Source: an uncultured Lactobacillus sp.
GTDB taxonomy: Bacteria > Bacillota > Bacilli > Lactobacillales > Lactobacillaceae
Direction of reading: 5' to 3'
NCBI GenBank assembly: GCA_946479925.1
Contig: CAMLHK010000004.1
Location: 1 to 64,000 of the forward strand
Length of the DNA: 64,000 bases
Numbering within the stretch: position 1 is the stretch's first letter; every line of letters begins with the position of its first letter. Shown piece by piece: positions 30,048 to 39,804 of this stretch. Position numbers and translations under genes: made by a program. Under the pieces are notes generated by a model, which did not search any database, was not told the origin of the DNA, and saw only the letters and a list, made by a program, of their open reading frames with translations.

Positions 30048-30716
30048 TTGAACGAAAACGAAAAAGAAGATTATTTAACCATTAAGGAAAACGGTGACCA
30101 CGAATTAATAATTAAAAAAAGTCGCTTTATTGCCACTGTTATAAGAACTTTAACCGTTAAAGAGGCCGAAAAAGCAATTAATGCTGTTACCCAAAAATAC
30201 CGTGATGCTACCCATAACACTTTTGCTTACACTATTGGATTAAACGACGAGCATGTTAAAGCAAGCGATAATGGTGAACCATCCGGAACCGCAGGTGTCC
30301 CGGAGTTAAAGGCACTTCAATTAATGAATCTTAAAAACGTTACCGTGGTAGTAACGCGCTATTTTGGTGGGATAAAACTGGGAGCTGGCGGTTTAATCCG
30401 TGCATATTCCAACAGTGTCACTAAGGCTGTTGAAGCTATTGGAGTGGTTAAGCGCGTGCAGCAACAGGGCTTGAAATTTCAAGTGGATTATAAAAAATTT
30501 GACGAAACTCAGCATTATCTTAATCAAAAAAAGATTTTCATTAATAATATAGATTATGGAGCGAAAGTCACAATTTCCATTTTTATTGATGAAGATAAGT
30601 TAAAGCAGCTTGAAAATGACTTAATCAATATTTTGGCGGGCAAAGTAGAATTTGAACTTCTTCCCCAAAGATATAATGAAGTTCCTGTCACTCAACACAA
30701 CTATCATGAGCAGTAA
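30048..30716 (+). CDS. YigZ/IMPACT family protein
   Basis: 222 aa. The N-terminal UPF0029 (IMPACT) domain has DATHNTFAY, KASDNGEPSGTAGVP and VTRYFGGIKLGAGGLIRAY; a C-terminal DUF1949 domain follows. Members are linked to translation regulation and ribosome binding; the bacterial role is not settled. It appears to start with TTG at 30048 after a distant AAGGG, so the start is uncertain. It is divergent from comFA with only 42 bp between. Confidence 0.88.
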   Translation: MNENEKEDYLTIKENGDHELIIKKSRFIATVIRTLTVKEAEKAINAVTQKYRDATHNTFAYTIGLNDEHVKASDNGEPSGTAGVPELKALQLMNLKNVTVVVTRYFGGIKLGAGGLIRAYSNSVTKAVEAIGVVKRVQQQGLKFQVDYKKFDETQHYLNQKKIFINNIDYGAKVTISIFIDEDKLKQLENDLINILAGKVEFELLPQRYNEVPVTQHNYHEQ

Positions 30717-30741
30717 AAAAACTCACATGTGAAATGTGAGT
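30715..30741 (-). terminator. Terminator of tagO
   Basis: ACTCACAT-N5-ATGTGAGT followed by T residues on the minus strand; it sits just after the yigZ stop and may also slow that transcript. Confidence 0.88.
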
Positions 30742-30753
30742 CAAGTTTAAAAT

Positions 30754-31908
30754 TTATTCTTTTTTCTTCTTTTTTAATTGCTCAGGTTTATCCTGTCCCA
30801 GATGCCATACCTCAACTGTTGGATCTTTTTTACTGCGCGAATTAATTAATTTTTGGGTTAAATTCAGCAGAGGCTTATATTTTTCACCTAAAAGCCCAAT
30901 GGACTCTACAAAAAATTCAAGGGCAACTGCTAGACCAGCAATTAAGACCCACATGCCCCACATTGGCGACAATAAAAATAACAGAGAAATAAAAGAGAAG
31001 ACCAATGATATTGCATAAATACTTAAAACCGTTTGTCTGTGGGTTAAGCCCATTCTCATAAGTTGATGATGCAAATGATGCTTATCAGCTTGAGAAACGG
31101 GCCGATTATTAAGTTTGCGCCGAATCATAGCATAAAGCGTATCGGTAATCGGCACACCTAGAATAGTAACCGGCACAAGCAGCGAAATGAAAGTTACGTT
31201 CTTCAAGCCTTTTAGAGAAAATACGGCAATCATGAATCCGATGTATAAAGCACCGGTATCACCTAAAAATATTTTAGCCGGGTGAAAGTTATATGGTAAA
31301 AAGCCCAGTAAACAAGCTGCCAGCATAAAACAGCCGATCGGAATATAGAGTTGACCGGTGTGCAAAAAGAAATAGCCGACAATTCCCATCGTTATGAGTG
31401 AAATCATAGAGACACCATCAGCCAATCCGTCAAGCCCATCAATTAAATCAACTGCATTAGTCAAAGCTAAGATCCAAAAAATGGTAATTGGCAGACTCCA
31501 CCATCCCAGATTTATTTGTTTATTCAAAAATGGCAGGTTGAGAACATTCATTTTAATACCGGCAAGAAAATAAATTACTAAAGCGCCAATAAAAATACCC
31601 AGCATTTTTTGTCTTGGTTTCAGTTCCATAATATCATCGATTATACCAGTCAAGACAATTACACTAGAACCTAAAAGTATACTAAATGCTTCATGAGTTG
31701 GAAACTGATCGCGCAGGAGAATAAAAGCTCCTATATTGAAGGTGACAAAAATACCCAACCCCCCTAGGGTTGGCATCGGTTTTTTATTTACTCTTCTTTT
31801 ATTGGGAATGTCGACAGCACCTAATACAAAAGCTAATCGCCTAATAAAAGGTGTGATCGCAGCCTGTATAATCACTAAAAAGAATAATTCAACAATAATT
31901 TTAAACAT
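30754..31908 (-). CDS. tagO: Undecaprenyl-phosphate GlcNAc-1-phosphate transferase (TagO/WecA-like)
   Basis: 384 aa polytopic membrane enzyme, MraY/WecA family, starting wall teichoic acid or polysaccharide linkage-unit synthesis on undecaprenyl phosphate. Catalytic Asp-rich NAVDLIDGLDGLADG, FLGDTGALYIGF and the cytoplasmic loop ADKHHLHHQLMRMG (HIHH-type motif) are visible among about eleven membrane segments. The C-terminal tail is Lys-rich. Has its own promoter (31939-31967) and terminator. Confidence 0.93.
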   Translation of the reverse strand: MFKIIVELFFLVIIQAAITPFIRRLAFVLGAVDIPNKRRVNKKPMPTLGGLGIFVTFNIGAFILLRDQFPTHEAFSILLGSSVIVLTGIIDDIMELKPRQKMLGIFIGALVIYFLAGIKMNVLNLPFLNKQINLGWWSLPITIFWILALTNAVDLIDGLDGLADGVSMISLITMGIVGYFFLHTGQLYIPIGCFMLAACLLGFLPYNFHPAKIFLGDTGALYIGFMIAVFSLKGLKNVTFISLLVPVTILGVPITDTLYAMIRRKLNNRPVSQADKHHLHHQLMRMGLTHRQTVLSIYAISLVFSFISLLFLLSPMWGMWVLIAGLAVALEFFVESIGLLGEKYKPLLNLTQKLINSRSKKDPTVEVWHLGQDKPEQLKKKKKE

Positions 31909-31938
31909 AGTCGGCTACTTTCATTTAAAGTTGTCTTA

Positions 31939-31967
31939 ATTATACAGGGTAGAGCAAAAATGCACAA
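31939..31967 (-). promoter_or_regulatory. SigA promoter of tagO
   Basis: -35 TTGTGC (31962-31967), 17 bp, -10 TATAAT (31939-31944). Confidence 0.7.
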
Positions 31968-31995
31968 ATTAGGTTGATTATCATAGATATTTCCA

Positions 31996-32028
31996 AATAA
32001 AAAACTGGATGCAAATGTATCCAGTTTT
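31996..32028 (-). terminator. Terminator of the AraC/flavoprotein operon
   Basis: AAAACTGGAT and ATCCAGTTTT pair across an 8-nt loop, followed by TTTTTATTT on the minus strand. Confidence 0.88.
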
Positions 32029-32049
32029 AATTATATTTAACTCCAAAAA

Positions 32050-33846
32050 TTAATTCTGTGAAGCACCAGAATTAGTATCCGTTTTTACTTGAGCATTCTT
32101 TGCAGCACTTTCACCGGCAATTTTGCCAAAAACAATAGCGTTTGTAATGCCCATTCCGCAACCTGGATAGGTCATTCCTCGCCATCCGCCTGTCGTACTA
32201 CCAGCAGCAAAGAGATTACTAATTTTTCTATCAAAATTATCCAAAACTTCTGCTTTAGTATTGATGCACAATCCTCCAGCCATATCCGGTGTTGATGGCG
32301 CAAGTTTAGCGGCATAGTATGGAGCCTTAAAAGCAGTTAAATCTTTTTTGCGACCAAATTCCGTATCTTGACCATTGTTTACATCATTATTCCATTTAGC
32401 AATTGTTTTCTCTAACACATTAGGGTTTAAATTAATTTGCTCTGCTAATTCCACGATAGTATCTGCTTTTTTAAAGTAGCCATCTTCTACTTCGCGTTTT
32501 AAATGCGGTGAAGGAGCTGGGGCAGAAAAGGCAGCTGGCATTTCATTTGCCATTCCTTCATCGAAAATCAGCCACACGAAACCATGATCTAGGTCAGCAA
32601 TTTTCTTAGAAGCGTATTCGAAATACATATCTTCTCTAAAGTGTCTTCTAGCATCTGTTCCAACCCAAATATAAGGTTTTGTCCAAGCTGTGCACAAAGG
32701 CCCAATACAAACATTATCACCTGATTGAGTTCCAATAGAATTTGCTATTGGCATCCACATATCTTTTAACTTGGCGCCAATTTCAGCACCCATTGTGATA
32801 CCATCACCCATTTGCCTAATAGAACCATATGATTCCCCTACAGCAAAATCTGGTGCAAAGCTTTTAAGCATTTCTTTATTGCGTGAAAAACCGGCAGTTG
32901 CAATAACAACGCTTTGAGCTTTGTAGTTACCTTTATTAGTATGTACACCAACTACATTATTTTTCTCATCAGTAATTAAGTTCTCAGCTGTAATATTAAA
33001 AATAAATTTTGTGCCAACTGCTTTTGCCTTATTGTAAAGTGGCTTTGAAAGACCATAGCCACTTTTTTCGACAGTTAAATGAGACCTTGCTGCCGGAGTC
33101 GCATATTCTTTCATTGCTTCTTCATTGCCAATTTCTTGTACTTCTTGGAAATTGACCCCAACTTCTCCAGCAAGCCATTCATAATCTTCAGCAGCATGTT
33201 CTACTATTGTTTCACGCATATCCGCATCTTCGTATCCTTGACCGACTGCTTTCAAATAATTATTCCAATTGTCTTTAGAGTCTTTAATACCTTGCGCTTT
33301 TTGCAAGCTAGTACCACCACCAGCATTGTAATAACCTCCAGACAGAGTCATATCAGATAGCATATAGCTTGATGTATATTCCAAACATATTACGGAAGCA
33401 CTTTTTTGCCTTGCTGTAATGGAAGCTGCAAGTCCAGCAGCTCCAGCACCAATTACCAACACGTCAGCATGATCTTCAAATTGCAAATCATCTGGATTGA
33501 CGTTACGGTAGTCCTTACCATCATCCTTTTTCACTGTATTTCTAAGATCAACTCTTTTATCAAGACCACTGGGATCGCCAGCTTTTGAAACAGCATCTTT
33601 GACTGCTTTTTGTACAGCTTGAAAACTAATAGTTGCTCCGGTGACTGTGTCAATATTATATGACTGATGCTCAACAATTAGCTTCGGTGCTTTTTTTAAA
33701 GCAGCAGTGCTTATGCCAGAAGTTTCATCTTGTTGATCAATTGTTATATCCGTAATTTTATTGTCTTTGACTTTTACCGAAACCTTGACTTCACCACGAT
33801 TACCAGAGCCTTTTCCCTGATAAATACCATCTTTTAAACTTGCCAT
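32050..33846 (-). CDS. Flavoprotein reductase: N-terminal FMN-binding domain plus FAD-binding reductase domain
   Basis: 598 aa, no signal peptide, so cytosolic. Residues about 5-85 form an FMN_bind domain with the flavinylation-type motif DTVTGATIS, where Thr would carry covalent FMN. A FAD_binding_2 (fumarate reductase-like) domain follows, with VLVIGAGAAGLAASITAR near residue 130, IATAGFSRN, and the C-terminal AAGSTTGGWRGMTYPGCGMGITNAI (split). The GGL loop reads PDMAGGLCIN without the His of fumarate reductase, and the catalytic-Arg region (RRHFREDMYFEYAS) lacks an Arg at the expected place. So it is probably an ene/quinone-type metabolite reductase rather than a fumarate reductase. Last gene of the AraC operon. 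Confidence 0.8.
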   Translation of the reverse strand: MASLKDGIYQGKGSGNRGEVKVSVKVKDNKITDITIDQQDETSGISTAALKKAPKLIVEHQSYNIDTVTGATISFQAVQKAVKDAVSKAGDPSGLDKRVDLRNTVKKDDGKDYRNVNPDDLQFEDHADVLVIGAGAAGLAASITARQKSASVICLEYTSSYMLSDMTLSGGYYNAGGGTSLQKAQGIKDSKDNWNNYLKAVGQGYEDADMRETIVEHAAEDYEWLAGEVGVNFQEVQEIGNEEAMKEYATPAARSHLTVEKSGYGLSKPLYNKAKAVGTKFIFNITAENLITDEKNNVVGVHTNKGNYKAQSVVIATAGFSRNKEMLKSFAPDFAVGESYGSIRQMGDGITMGAEIGAKLKDMWMPIANSIGTQSGDNVCIGPLCTAWTKPYIWVGTDARRHFREDMYFEYASKKIADLDHGFVWLIFDEGMANEMPAAFSAPAPSPHLKREVEDGYFKKADTIVELAEQINLNPNVLEKTIAKWNNDVNNGQDTEFGRKKDLTAFKAPYYAAKLAPSTPDMAGGLCINTKAEVLDNFDRKISNLFAAGSTTGGWRGMTYPGCGMGITNAIVFGKIAGESAAKNAQVKTDTNSGASQN

Positions 33847-33867
33847 TTCTTATCCTTTCGTTAAAAT

Positions 33868-35673
33868 CTATGCCTGCTTCAAAGCAGATTCTACAGCTTC
33901 TTTAAATGCGCGACTTGATGCAGAAGCTCCAGAAACAGCATCTACGTTAGCTGTTTTCTTAGCTAGCATTTCTGTTTTCATTTCCTTAATTGCTTTTTCA
34001 CCGTAGTCAGGTGATTCGCTTTCTTTTAAAACTTCAATATTGCTTGGACGCTTATCACTGTCAACTGTTACTCGCACTACGATTTCATTGCCCATGCCAC
34101 TTGAAGATTTACCAATGTATTGATTTTCAGCAGTTGAATAGCTTTCTTCTTTAACATCTGATTCAGGAAATGCAGTATCAGCATTATTTTCACTAACACT
34201 GGCACCTGAAACAACTTGATCATCTTTAATTTTGGCGGCATTTTCTCCAGCTATCTTACCAAATATTAAGCAGTCAGCCATGTCACCCCCGCCATTATAT
34301 TGATTTGCACCTATATGACCCAGTTCACCAGCAGCATATAAGTGTGGCAAAACTTTCTGATCTGTATCTAAGACTTCAGCATTTTTATTTCGGCGTGGGC
34401 CACCCTGGGTGTTTAACATGGTGTGTTGTTGAGCTAACGAATAAAATGGACCCGTAAGTGAAATTTTGGTCATTGACTCTGGCTTACGTCCACATTGGTA
34501 ATCAACTCCGCGATCAACGAAGAAATTATACGTGTTCAAAGTATTTTCTAAAACTGCCGGATCAACTTTTATTTCTTGAGCTAAGTCAGCGATAGTTTCT
34601 GACTTAACCACTTTGCTTAAAGCTTCCTTTTGAAATTCATCATTCTCAGCTGAGAATAGTTCATCGTATTTATTCTGATCAAAAATCATATGAGGATGCA
34701 CTTGGGCTAAAGGGATTCTCCAAATACCATGATTATAGCGATGACCATGACGGGTTGGATCGTCTTCTGCTACATAACGTGTACCATCATCGCCAACTGT
34801 GATCAGTGAACCGGCAAATAATGCTTTCCAGGCCATAATGTTATGAGCTCTTTGGCCTTTGGGAGCAGCTAAATTAACAGTTCCACCTGGTTCATAATTA
34901 TTCATATGCCACAAATCTGCACCAACTTCTATAGCCATTTTGATGCCATCGCCATTGTTATAAAGCGTACCGTATGGTAATAAATTAGTTTCACCTAAAT
35001 AATCCTGCACCATTTGTTCGTTATTTTCAAATCCACCAAGTGCTAAAACTACACCATTTTTTGCATGGACGTTGAACAACTTGCCTTTATTTTTAATCTG
35101 TACACCTATTATTGTCTTATCAGTATCCTGAATTAAATGCTTTGCTGGCGTTGAATAAAGCACATCAATCTTGTCGCTGCGATCTAAAACATTCTGGCGC
35201 AATTTCTTCCAAAGAGCAGCATCGAATATTTGATCATGCACTAACAAGTCGTCGTTTGTATCTGCACCTTCAAATTCGGGATATTCAGCACTCATGTATG
35301 CCAACATGGCAACATTTTTGTTACCTGGGTTATTTTTAACGCTGAATGCTTTACCACCGAGATACTTTTCGAAGTAATCTGGTAAATTAACCATCCCTTT
35401 TACAAAAGTTTCTAGCACCTGCTCATCTAAATCAAGTGGAGCAGTCATTTTTTGATAATACTTTTTTAGCTTTTCATAATCATAACCTGCTTCAACAATC
35501 TGTCCACAATATCTGGTATTACCACCTTCATGTCCCTCTGGTGCACTATCTACTAAAAGGACTTTTGCTCCTTTATCTGCTGCGAAACGTGCTGCTGTAG
35601 CACCTGCTCCACCAAAACCGATTACCACAACATCATAAGTTGCATTCCATGATTCGTTATCTTTTAAAAACAT
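33868..35673 (-). CDS. Flavoprotein reductase: FAD-binding reductase domain plus C-terminal FMN-binding domain
   Basis: 601 aa, cytosolic. Starts with the FAD loop VVVIGFGGAGATAARFAADKG, continues through a fumarate reductase-like fold (the region GTRYVAEDDPTRHGHRY could keep the catalytic Arg) and YNGGGDMADCLIFGKIAGENAA. It ends with an FMN_bind domain (about residues 510-601) carrying the flavinylation motif DAVSGASASS. The domain order is the reverse of its downstream neighbour. The fumarate carboxylate-binding residues (HTMGG, NRLGG) are replaced (NTQGG, NQYNGGG), so the substrate is unknown. AGGAGG precedes the ATG. It sits 15 bp after the AraC-type gene and 21 bp before the sister reductase. 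Confidence 0.8.
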   Translation of the reverse strand: MFLKDNESWNATYDVVVIGFGGAGATAARFAADKGAKVLLVDSAPEGHEGGNTRYCGQIVEAGYDYEKLKKYYQKMTAPLDLDEQVLETFVKGMVNLPDYFEKYLGGKAFSVKNNPGNKNVAMLAYMSAEYPEFEGADTNDDLLVHDQIFDAALWKKLRQNVLDRSDKIDVLYSTPAKHLIQDTDKTIIGVQIKNKGKLFNVHAKNGVVLALGGFENNEQMVQDYLGETNLLPYGTLYNNGDGIKMAIEVGADLWHMNNYEPGGTVNLAAPKGQRAHNIMAWKALFAGSLITVGDDGTRYVAEDDPTRHGHRYNHGIWRIPLAQVHPHMIFDQNKYDELFSAENDEFQKEALSKVVKSETIADLAQEIKVDPAVLENTLNTYNFFVDRGVDYQCGRKPESMTKISLTGPFYSLAQQHTMLNTQGGPRRNKNAEVLDTDQKVLPHLYAAGELGHIGANQYNGGGDMADCLIFGKIAGENAAKIKDDQVVSGASVSENNADTAFPESDVKEESYSTAENQYIGKSSSGMGNEIVVRVTVDSDKRPSNIEVLKESESPDYGEKAIKEMKTEMLAKKTANVDAVSGASASSRAFKEAVESALKQA

Positions 35674-35688
35674 TTTGTTTCCTCCTAA

Positions 35689-36684
35689 TTAAATTACCGC
35701 ATTTATACTATTAGTTTTTAATATTGCTTGAAGCCTATATTCTTTAACAGTCACTCCTGTCCATTTCTTAAAGGCTTTATAGAACGAAGAAACACTATTA
35801 AAGCCAACTAGAAAACTTACTTCTGCAGTATTTAAAGTTCTGTCTTGAAGTAGATTTTGAGCCAAAATTTTCTGCACAATACTTAACTGTTTTTTAAAAG
35901 TTGTGCCTTCATTTTGCAGCCATCTTTGTAATGTTCTTGATGAAATACCCAGTTTATTTGCTACGTCTTTTACCTGAAAATTACCTCCGGCTATCAATTT
36001 AAACAGAGTGTTTTGTACAACTGCAGAAATTGGAGGATTTATATTTAATTCTTTTATGTACTTTTTCAAACCAGGCTCCATGAAATTCCACATTACATCA
36101 TTTTTGGTTACAAATGACTGCTCTAAATCATGCTTTCTAAACACCAAATAATTGTCTAAGCTATTTTGAGCTTCAATACCTAAATATTTATTTATTCTTG
36201 ATCCATACTCATATTTGCTCCCAATAGATACGGGTATAACACATTTATTTGTACCTGCTCTAATCAGACTTACTAAAGAAATTTGATCTACTAATAGGCT
36301 AAAACGTGAAAATTTACGATATTTGTCCAAATATTTAATATGAATTCTTAATTTTTCACCTTCCTCAAAAGTTCCCATTTCAATTGGACCTATAAGCTGC
36401 TGGTAAGCTGCTAGGCGGGAAATTGCCTGTAAGCCATTTTTGCTTGACAAAGCTGCAAAATATGGGGGAACAAATTGGTAAAAATTACGAACATCACTAC
36501 ACTTCAACAGCTGTTTATCATTTGCTTCTTTGTCTAACATTTCAAATACATGAGAATTTTTAATCCACTTTGCATTCAGATATTTGTCCATTACGCTAGA
36601 ATCAAGTAAACCAGAAATTGAATTAAATGGGTAACCTAATTCTAGTAGGAAATCTTTTAATTCAGTTGTTATTTTTAGATTCAT
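35689..36684 (-). CDS. AraC family transcriptional regulator
   Basis: About 331 aa from the ATG at 36684, which has GGAGG 8 bp upstream; an ATG at 36699 precedes that site. The large N-terminal ligand domain resembles the OruR/ArgR-like AraC group rather than a cupin. The C-terminal double HTH shows VKDVANKLGISSRTLQRWLQNEG and VSFLVGFNSVSSFYKAFKKWTG (both split by short gaps). It heads an operon with two flavin reductases, so it probably activates them in response to their substrate. Effector unknown. Confidence 0.87.
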   Translation of the reverse strand: MNLKITTELKDFLLELGYPFNSISGLLDSSVMDKYLNAKWIKNSHVFEMLDKEANDKQLLKCSDVRNFYQFVPPYFAALSSKNGLQAISRLAAYQQLIGPIEMGTFEEGEKLRIHIKYLDKYRKFSRFSLLVDQISLVSLIRAGTNKCVIPVSIGSKYEYGSRINKYLGIEAQNSLDNYLVFRKHDLEQSFVTKNDVMWNFMEPGLKKYIKELNINPPISAVVQNTLFKLIAGGNFQVKDVANKLGISSRTLQRWLQNEGTTFKKQLSIVQKILAQNLLQDRTLNTAEVSFLVGFNSVSSFYKAFKKWTGVTVKEYRLQAILKTNSINAVI

Positions 36685-36722
36685 AGCAGGTTCCTCCATT
36701 CAATCCGTATTGTATACCCTTT

Positions 36723-36737
36723 CATTTTACCAAAATG
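36723..36737 (-). promoter_or_regulatory. Palindrome upstream of the AraC operon
   Basis: CATTTT and AAAATG arms flank a 3-bp centre, about 20 bp upstream of a -10-like TATACAAT. A candidate operator for the AraC protein or another regulator. Confidence 0.35.
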
Positions 36738-36796
36738 TGTTTTTTTGCGCTTTTTTATGTTAATTTACGCCATATTTTGAAGATATATTACAAAAT

Positions 36797-36829
36797 AAAA
36801 AAGGATTGAATTTTGCATTCAATCCTTTT
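36797..36829 (-). terminator. Terminator of rny
   Basis: AAAAGGATTGAAT pairs with ATTCAATCCTTTT across 5 nt, with a T run on the minus strand. Confidence 0.9.
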
Positions 36830-36831
36830 AT

Positions 36832-38463
36832 TTACTTTGCAATTGATACAGCACGTTTTTCACGAATAACTGTTATTTTAATATTACCCGGGTAATCAAG
36901 TTCTTTTTCAATTTGATTGCGAATGTCGCGTGCTAAAACTGTAATACGATCATCTGAAATCTTGTCAGGTTCAACCATCACGCGGACTTCTCGACCAGCT
37001 TGAATAGCGTATGCCTGTTTGACTCCATCATACCTATTTGCTATTTGCTCGAGGTCGGTAAGTCTTCTGATATAATTTTCCAAACTTTCGCTTCTAGCAC
37101 CAGGTCTTGCAGAAGAAATGGTATCCGCTGCAACTACCAATTCAGCAATAAATGATAACTTAGGCACATCCCCATGGTGTGCTGCAATTGCATTAACAAC
37201 CACATCCGGCTCATGATACTTCCTTGTCAGTTCTACACCAATTTCTACGTGTGAACCTTCAATGTCATGGTCGACTGCTTTTCCAATATCGTGTAATAAT
37301 CCCGCGCGAACGGCTAATTTTTCATTTAATCCAAGCTCTGCAGCCATTGTACCAGCTAATTTTGCAACTTCAATTGAATGACCCAAAACATTTTGACCAT
37401 AAGATGTCCGGTATTTGAGTCTACCCAATATTTTAACTAGTTCTGGATTCATTTTATGAATTCCCAGCTCCATTAGAGCGCTTTCTCCAGCTTCGTAAAT
37501 ATCATCGTTTACTTCTTTACGGGCTTTATCAACTGTTTCCTCTATTCGAGCCGGATGAATGCGTCCATCCTTAATCAAACGTTCCATTGCCCTTTTCGCA
37601 ATTTCACGCCTGATGGCATCAAAACCACTTAAAGTTACAACTTTTGGAGTGTCATCAATTATAAGATCAACTCCAGTAAGAGCTTCAAAAGATCTGATAT
37701 TACGTCCTTCACGACCAATAATTCGACCCTTCATTTCCTCATTAGGCAAATCAACTACAGATACTGTTGTTTCAGCTACTGTATCTGCCGAGCTACTTTG
37801 AATTGCATCAATAATTATTTTGCGCGCATAATGGTCAGCTTTAGCTTTTACTTCTTGATTACTATTACTAATCAACTCTGCCCGTTCTTTAACTAATTCA
37901 TCTGCTAATTGATCTAAAACAAGCTTTTTTGCCTGCTCTTTGTTTAAATGGGCCACTTCGTATAGCTTCTGCGTAGTCTGTTCAACTAGTTCATCAGCTT
38001 TTTGCAATTTAGCAGCTAATTCTGTTTGCTTTTGCTCTAGCTGTTCATCTTTTTTAGTTAAATCATCCTCTTTTTCTTTTAGCAAAGAGTTCTTATGATC
38101 AAGAGTATCCTCTCGTTGGGTTAAGCGATTTTGATCGCGTGCAATTTTGTCACGTTTGTCGTTTAATTCATCTTCAACTTTTTGTCGATAGTCTTGAATT
38201 TGTTCTTGAGCTTCAAGAATTTTTTCTTTTTTAGTGTTTTGCGCACTCTGTTTAATAGCATCAGCTGCTTGCTTTTGTGCATTGACTTCAGCTTTAGCAG
38301 CGTCAACTCGTGCTTTTGCTTCGGTTAAAATATGGTCGGCATCGTTTTGAGCGTTCTGAGCCCTTTTCTCCCAGATCCTTTTACGAATAGAGTATCCTAC
38401 AACAACGCCAACAATAATTGAAATTATAGCTATCGCGACGGGAATCAAAAATTTACTTATCAT
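36832..38463 (-). CDS. rny: Ribonuclease Y
   Basis: 543 aa membrane-anchored endoribonuclease initiating mRNA decay. One N-terminal membrane helix (about residues 5-25), a long charged coiled coil (about 30-190), a KH domain ([21 protein letters not shown]) and an HD domain with [12 protein letters not shown] and AHHGDVP. The adjacency recA-rny is conserved in lactobacilli. The ribosome binding site is weak (AGGCGAT). Confidence 0.96.
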   Translation of the reverse strand: MISKFLIPVAIAIISIIVGVVVGYSIRKRIWEKRAQNAQNDADHILTEAKARVDAAKAEVNAQKQAADAIKQSAQNTKKEKILEAQEQIQDYRQKVEDELNDKRDKIARDQNRLTQREDTLDHKNSLLKEKEDDLTKKDEQLEQKQTELAAKLQKADELVEQTTQKLYEVAHLNKEQAKKLVLDQLADELVKERAELISNSNQEVKAKADHYARKIIIDAIQSSSADTVAETTVSVVDLPNEEMKGRIIGREGRNIRSFEALTGVDLIIDDTPKVVTLSGFDAIRREIAKRAMERLIKDGRIHPARIEETVDKARKEVNDDIYEAGESALMELGIHKMNPELVKILGRLKYRTSYGQNVLGHSIEVAKLAGTMAAELGLNEKLAVRAGLLHDIGKAVDHDIEGSHVEIGVELTRKYHEPDVVVNAIAAHHGDVPKLSFIAELVVAADTISSARPGARSESLENYIRRLTDLEQIANRYDGVKQAYAIQAGREVRVMVEPDKISDDRITVLARDIRNQIEKELDYPGNIKITVIREKRAVSIAK

Positions 38464-38546
38464 GATTTCTATCGCCTTTTTTATTTTTTTAGATTATTCA
38501 CACAATATTAATAATAAAGAACGATGGGACTTATGTCAAACGACAT

Positions 38547-38582
38547 GAAAAAACCTTAACCCATTTTCACAGGTCAAGGTTT
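38547..38582 (-). terminator. Terminator of recA
   Basis: AAACCTTGACC and GGGTTAAGGTTT (one G-T pair) followed by TTTT on the minus strand. Confidence 0.8.
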
Positions 38583-38594
38583 ATTTCCTCGTAA

Positions 38595-39704
38595 TTAGCT
38601 TTTGCTGTCTGCTTCTTTTTTAGCAGAAGCTTCCTTTTCTGTATCAGCAGCCTTTTGGGCTCTCTTGGCTTTTATTTTTTCAGGATCTTCTCTTTCAGCA
38701 ACTGATTCTTCATCAATACCGAAAGCTTGACGAACCTGCTTTTGGACATCGTCATAGACATCAGGGTGATCCTCAAGGTACTTCTTAGCATTTTCTCGGC
38801 CCTGACCAATTCGTTCATCGTGATATGAATACCAGGAGCCGGCCTTGGCTATAATGTCTTTGTCGGCCGCCATATCCAACAGTTCACCACTCTGTGAAAT
38901 ACCCTTGCCATACATCATGTCAACTTCAGCAACTTTAAAAGGCGGTGCAACTTTGTTTTTAACTACCTTGATTTTTACACGGTTACCAGTAATTTCTCCA
39001 CCGGTTTGCTTGATCTTTTCCGCTCTTCTGATTTCCAAACGAATAGTGGCATAAAACTTCAGTGCCCGACCACCAGGAGTAGTTTCAGGATTACCAAACA
39101 TAATTCCAACTTTTTCACGAATTTGATTGATAAAAATTGCAATAGTTTTGGTCTTATTAATGTTACCCGAAAGCTTACGCAGAGCTTGACTCATTAAACG
39201 AGCTTGCAGACCAACATGACTGTCACCCATTTCTCCGTCAATTTCAGCTTGAGGCACAAGTGCTGCAACAGAGTCAACAACTAAAATATCAATTGCACCA
39301 CTTGTAATCAACGTATCAGCAATTTGTAAACCTTCTTCACCAGTATTTGGCTGAGACAAAATAAGTGAATCAACATCAACACCTAATGCCTCCGCATAAG
39401 CCGGATCCATAGCATTTTCGGCATCGATATAAGCGGCTGTACCACCTCTTTTTTGCACTTCAGCTACTGCATGTAATGCAACCGTTGTTTTACCAGAAGA
39501 TTCTGGTCCGTAAATTTCTATTATTCTACCCCGGGGATAGCCGCCAACTCCCAGAGCTGCATCAAGAGCAAGCGAACCTGAGGGAACGGTCGAGATTTTG
39601 GTGTCAGCTTTATCACCCATACGCATAACAGCGCCTTTACCAAAATTCTTTTCAATTTTCTTAAGCGCATTTTCCAGTGCAGCTTGTTTTTCATCCTTGG
39701 CCAA
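38595..39704 (-). CDS. recA: Recombinase A
   Basis: 369 aa. Walker [10 protein letters not shown] at about residues 66-73, Walker [13 protein letters not shown], the L2 region [21 protein letters not shown] and a charged, Ala/Lys-rich C-terminal tail. Central to recombination, transformation and SOS induction. Translation starts with TTG at 39704, preceded by GGAGG at 9 bp. Promoter TTGCAA-18-TATAAT lies upstream; a looser SOS-like box is at 39791-39804. Confidence 0.97.
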   Translation of the reverse strand: MAKDEKQAALENALKKIEKNFGKGAVMRMGDKADTKISTVPSGSLALDAALGVGGYPRGRIIEIYGPESSGKTTVALHAVAEVQKRGGTAAYIDAENAMDPAYAEALGVDVDSLILSQPNTGEEGLQIADTLITSGAIDILVVDSVAALVPQAEIDGEMGDSHVGLQARLMSQALRKLSGNINKTKTIAIFINQIREKVGIMFGNPETTPGGRALKFYATIRLEIRRAEKIKQTGGEITGNRVKIKVVKNKVAPPFKVAEVDMMYGKGISQSGELLDMAADKDIIAKAGSWYSYHDERIGQGRENAKKYLEDHPDVYDDVQKQVRQAFGIDEESVAEREDPEKIKAKRAQKAADTEKEASAKKEADSKS

Positions 39705-39743
39705 GACTCTTGTCCTCCTCTATCAAAATTTCTTTAATTTAGT

Positions 39744-39773
39744 ACGTAATAATTATACTTTGCTTTAGTGTAT
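39744..39773 (-). promoter_or_regulatory. SigA promoter of recA
   Basis: Minus strand -35 TTGCAA, 18 bp, -10 TATAAT, about 40 bp upstream of the start codon. Confidence 0.65.
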
Positions 39774-39790
39774 ATTTGCAAGAAAAAAGG

Positions 39791-39804
39791 CGAACAAATG
39801 TTTA
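39791..39804 (-). promoter_or_regulatory. LexA/DinR-like box upstream of recA (imperfect)
   Basis: CGAACAAATGTTTA keeps the first half CGAAC and GTT of the second half of CGAAC-N4-GTTCG. It lies just upstream of the recA -35. Confidence 0.45.
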
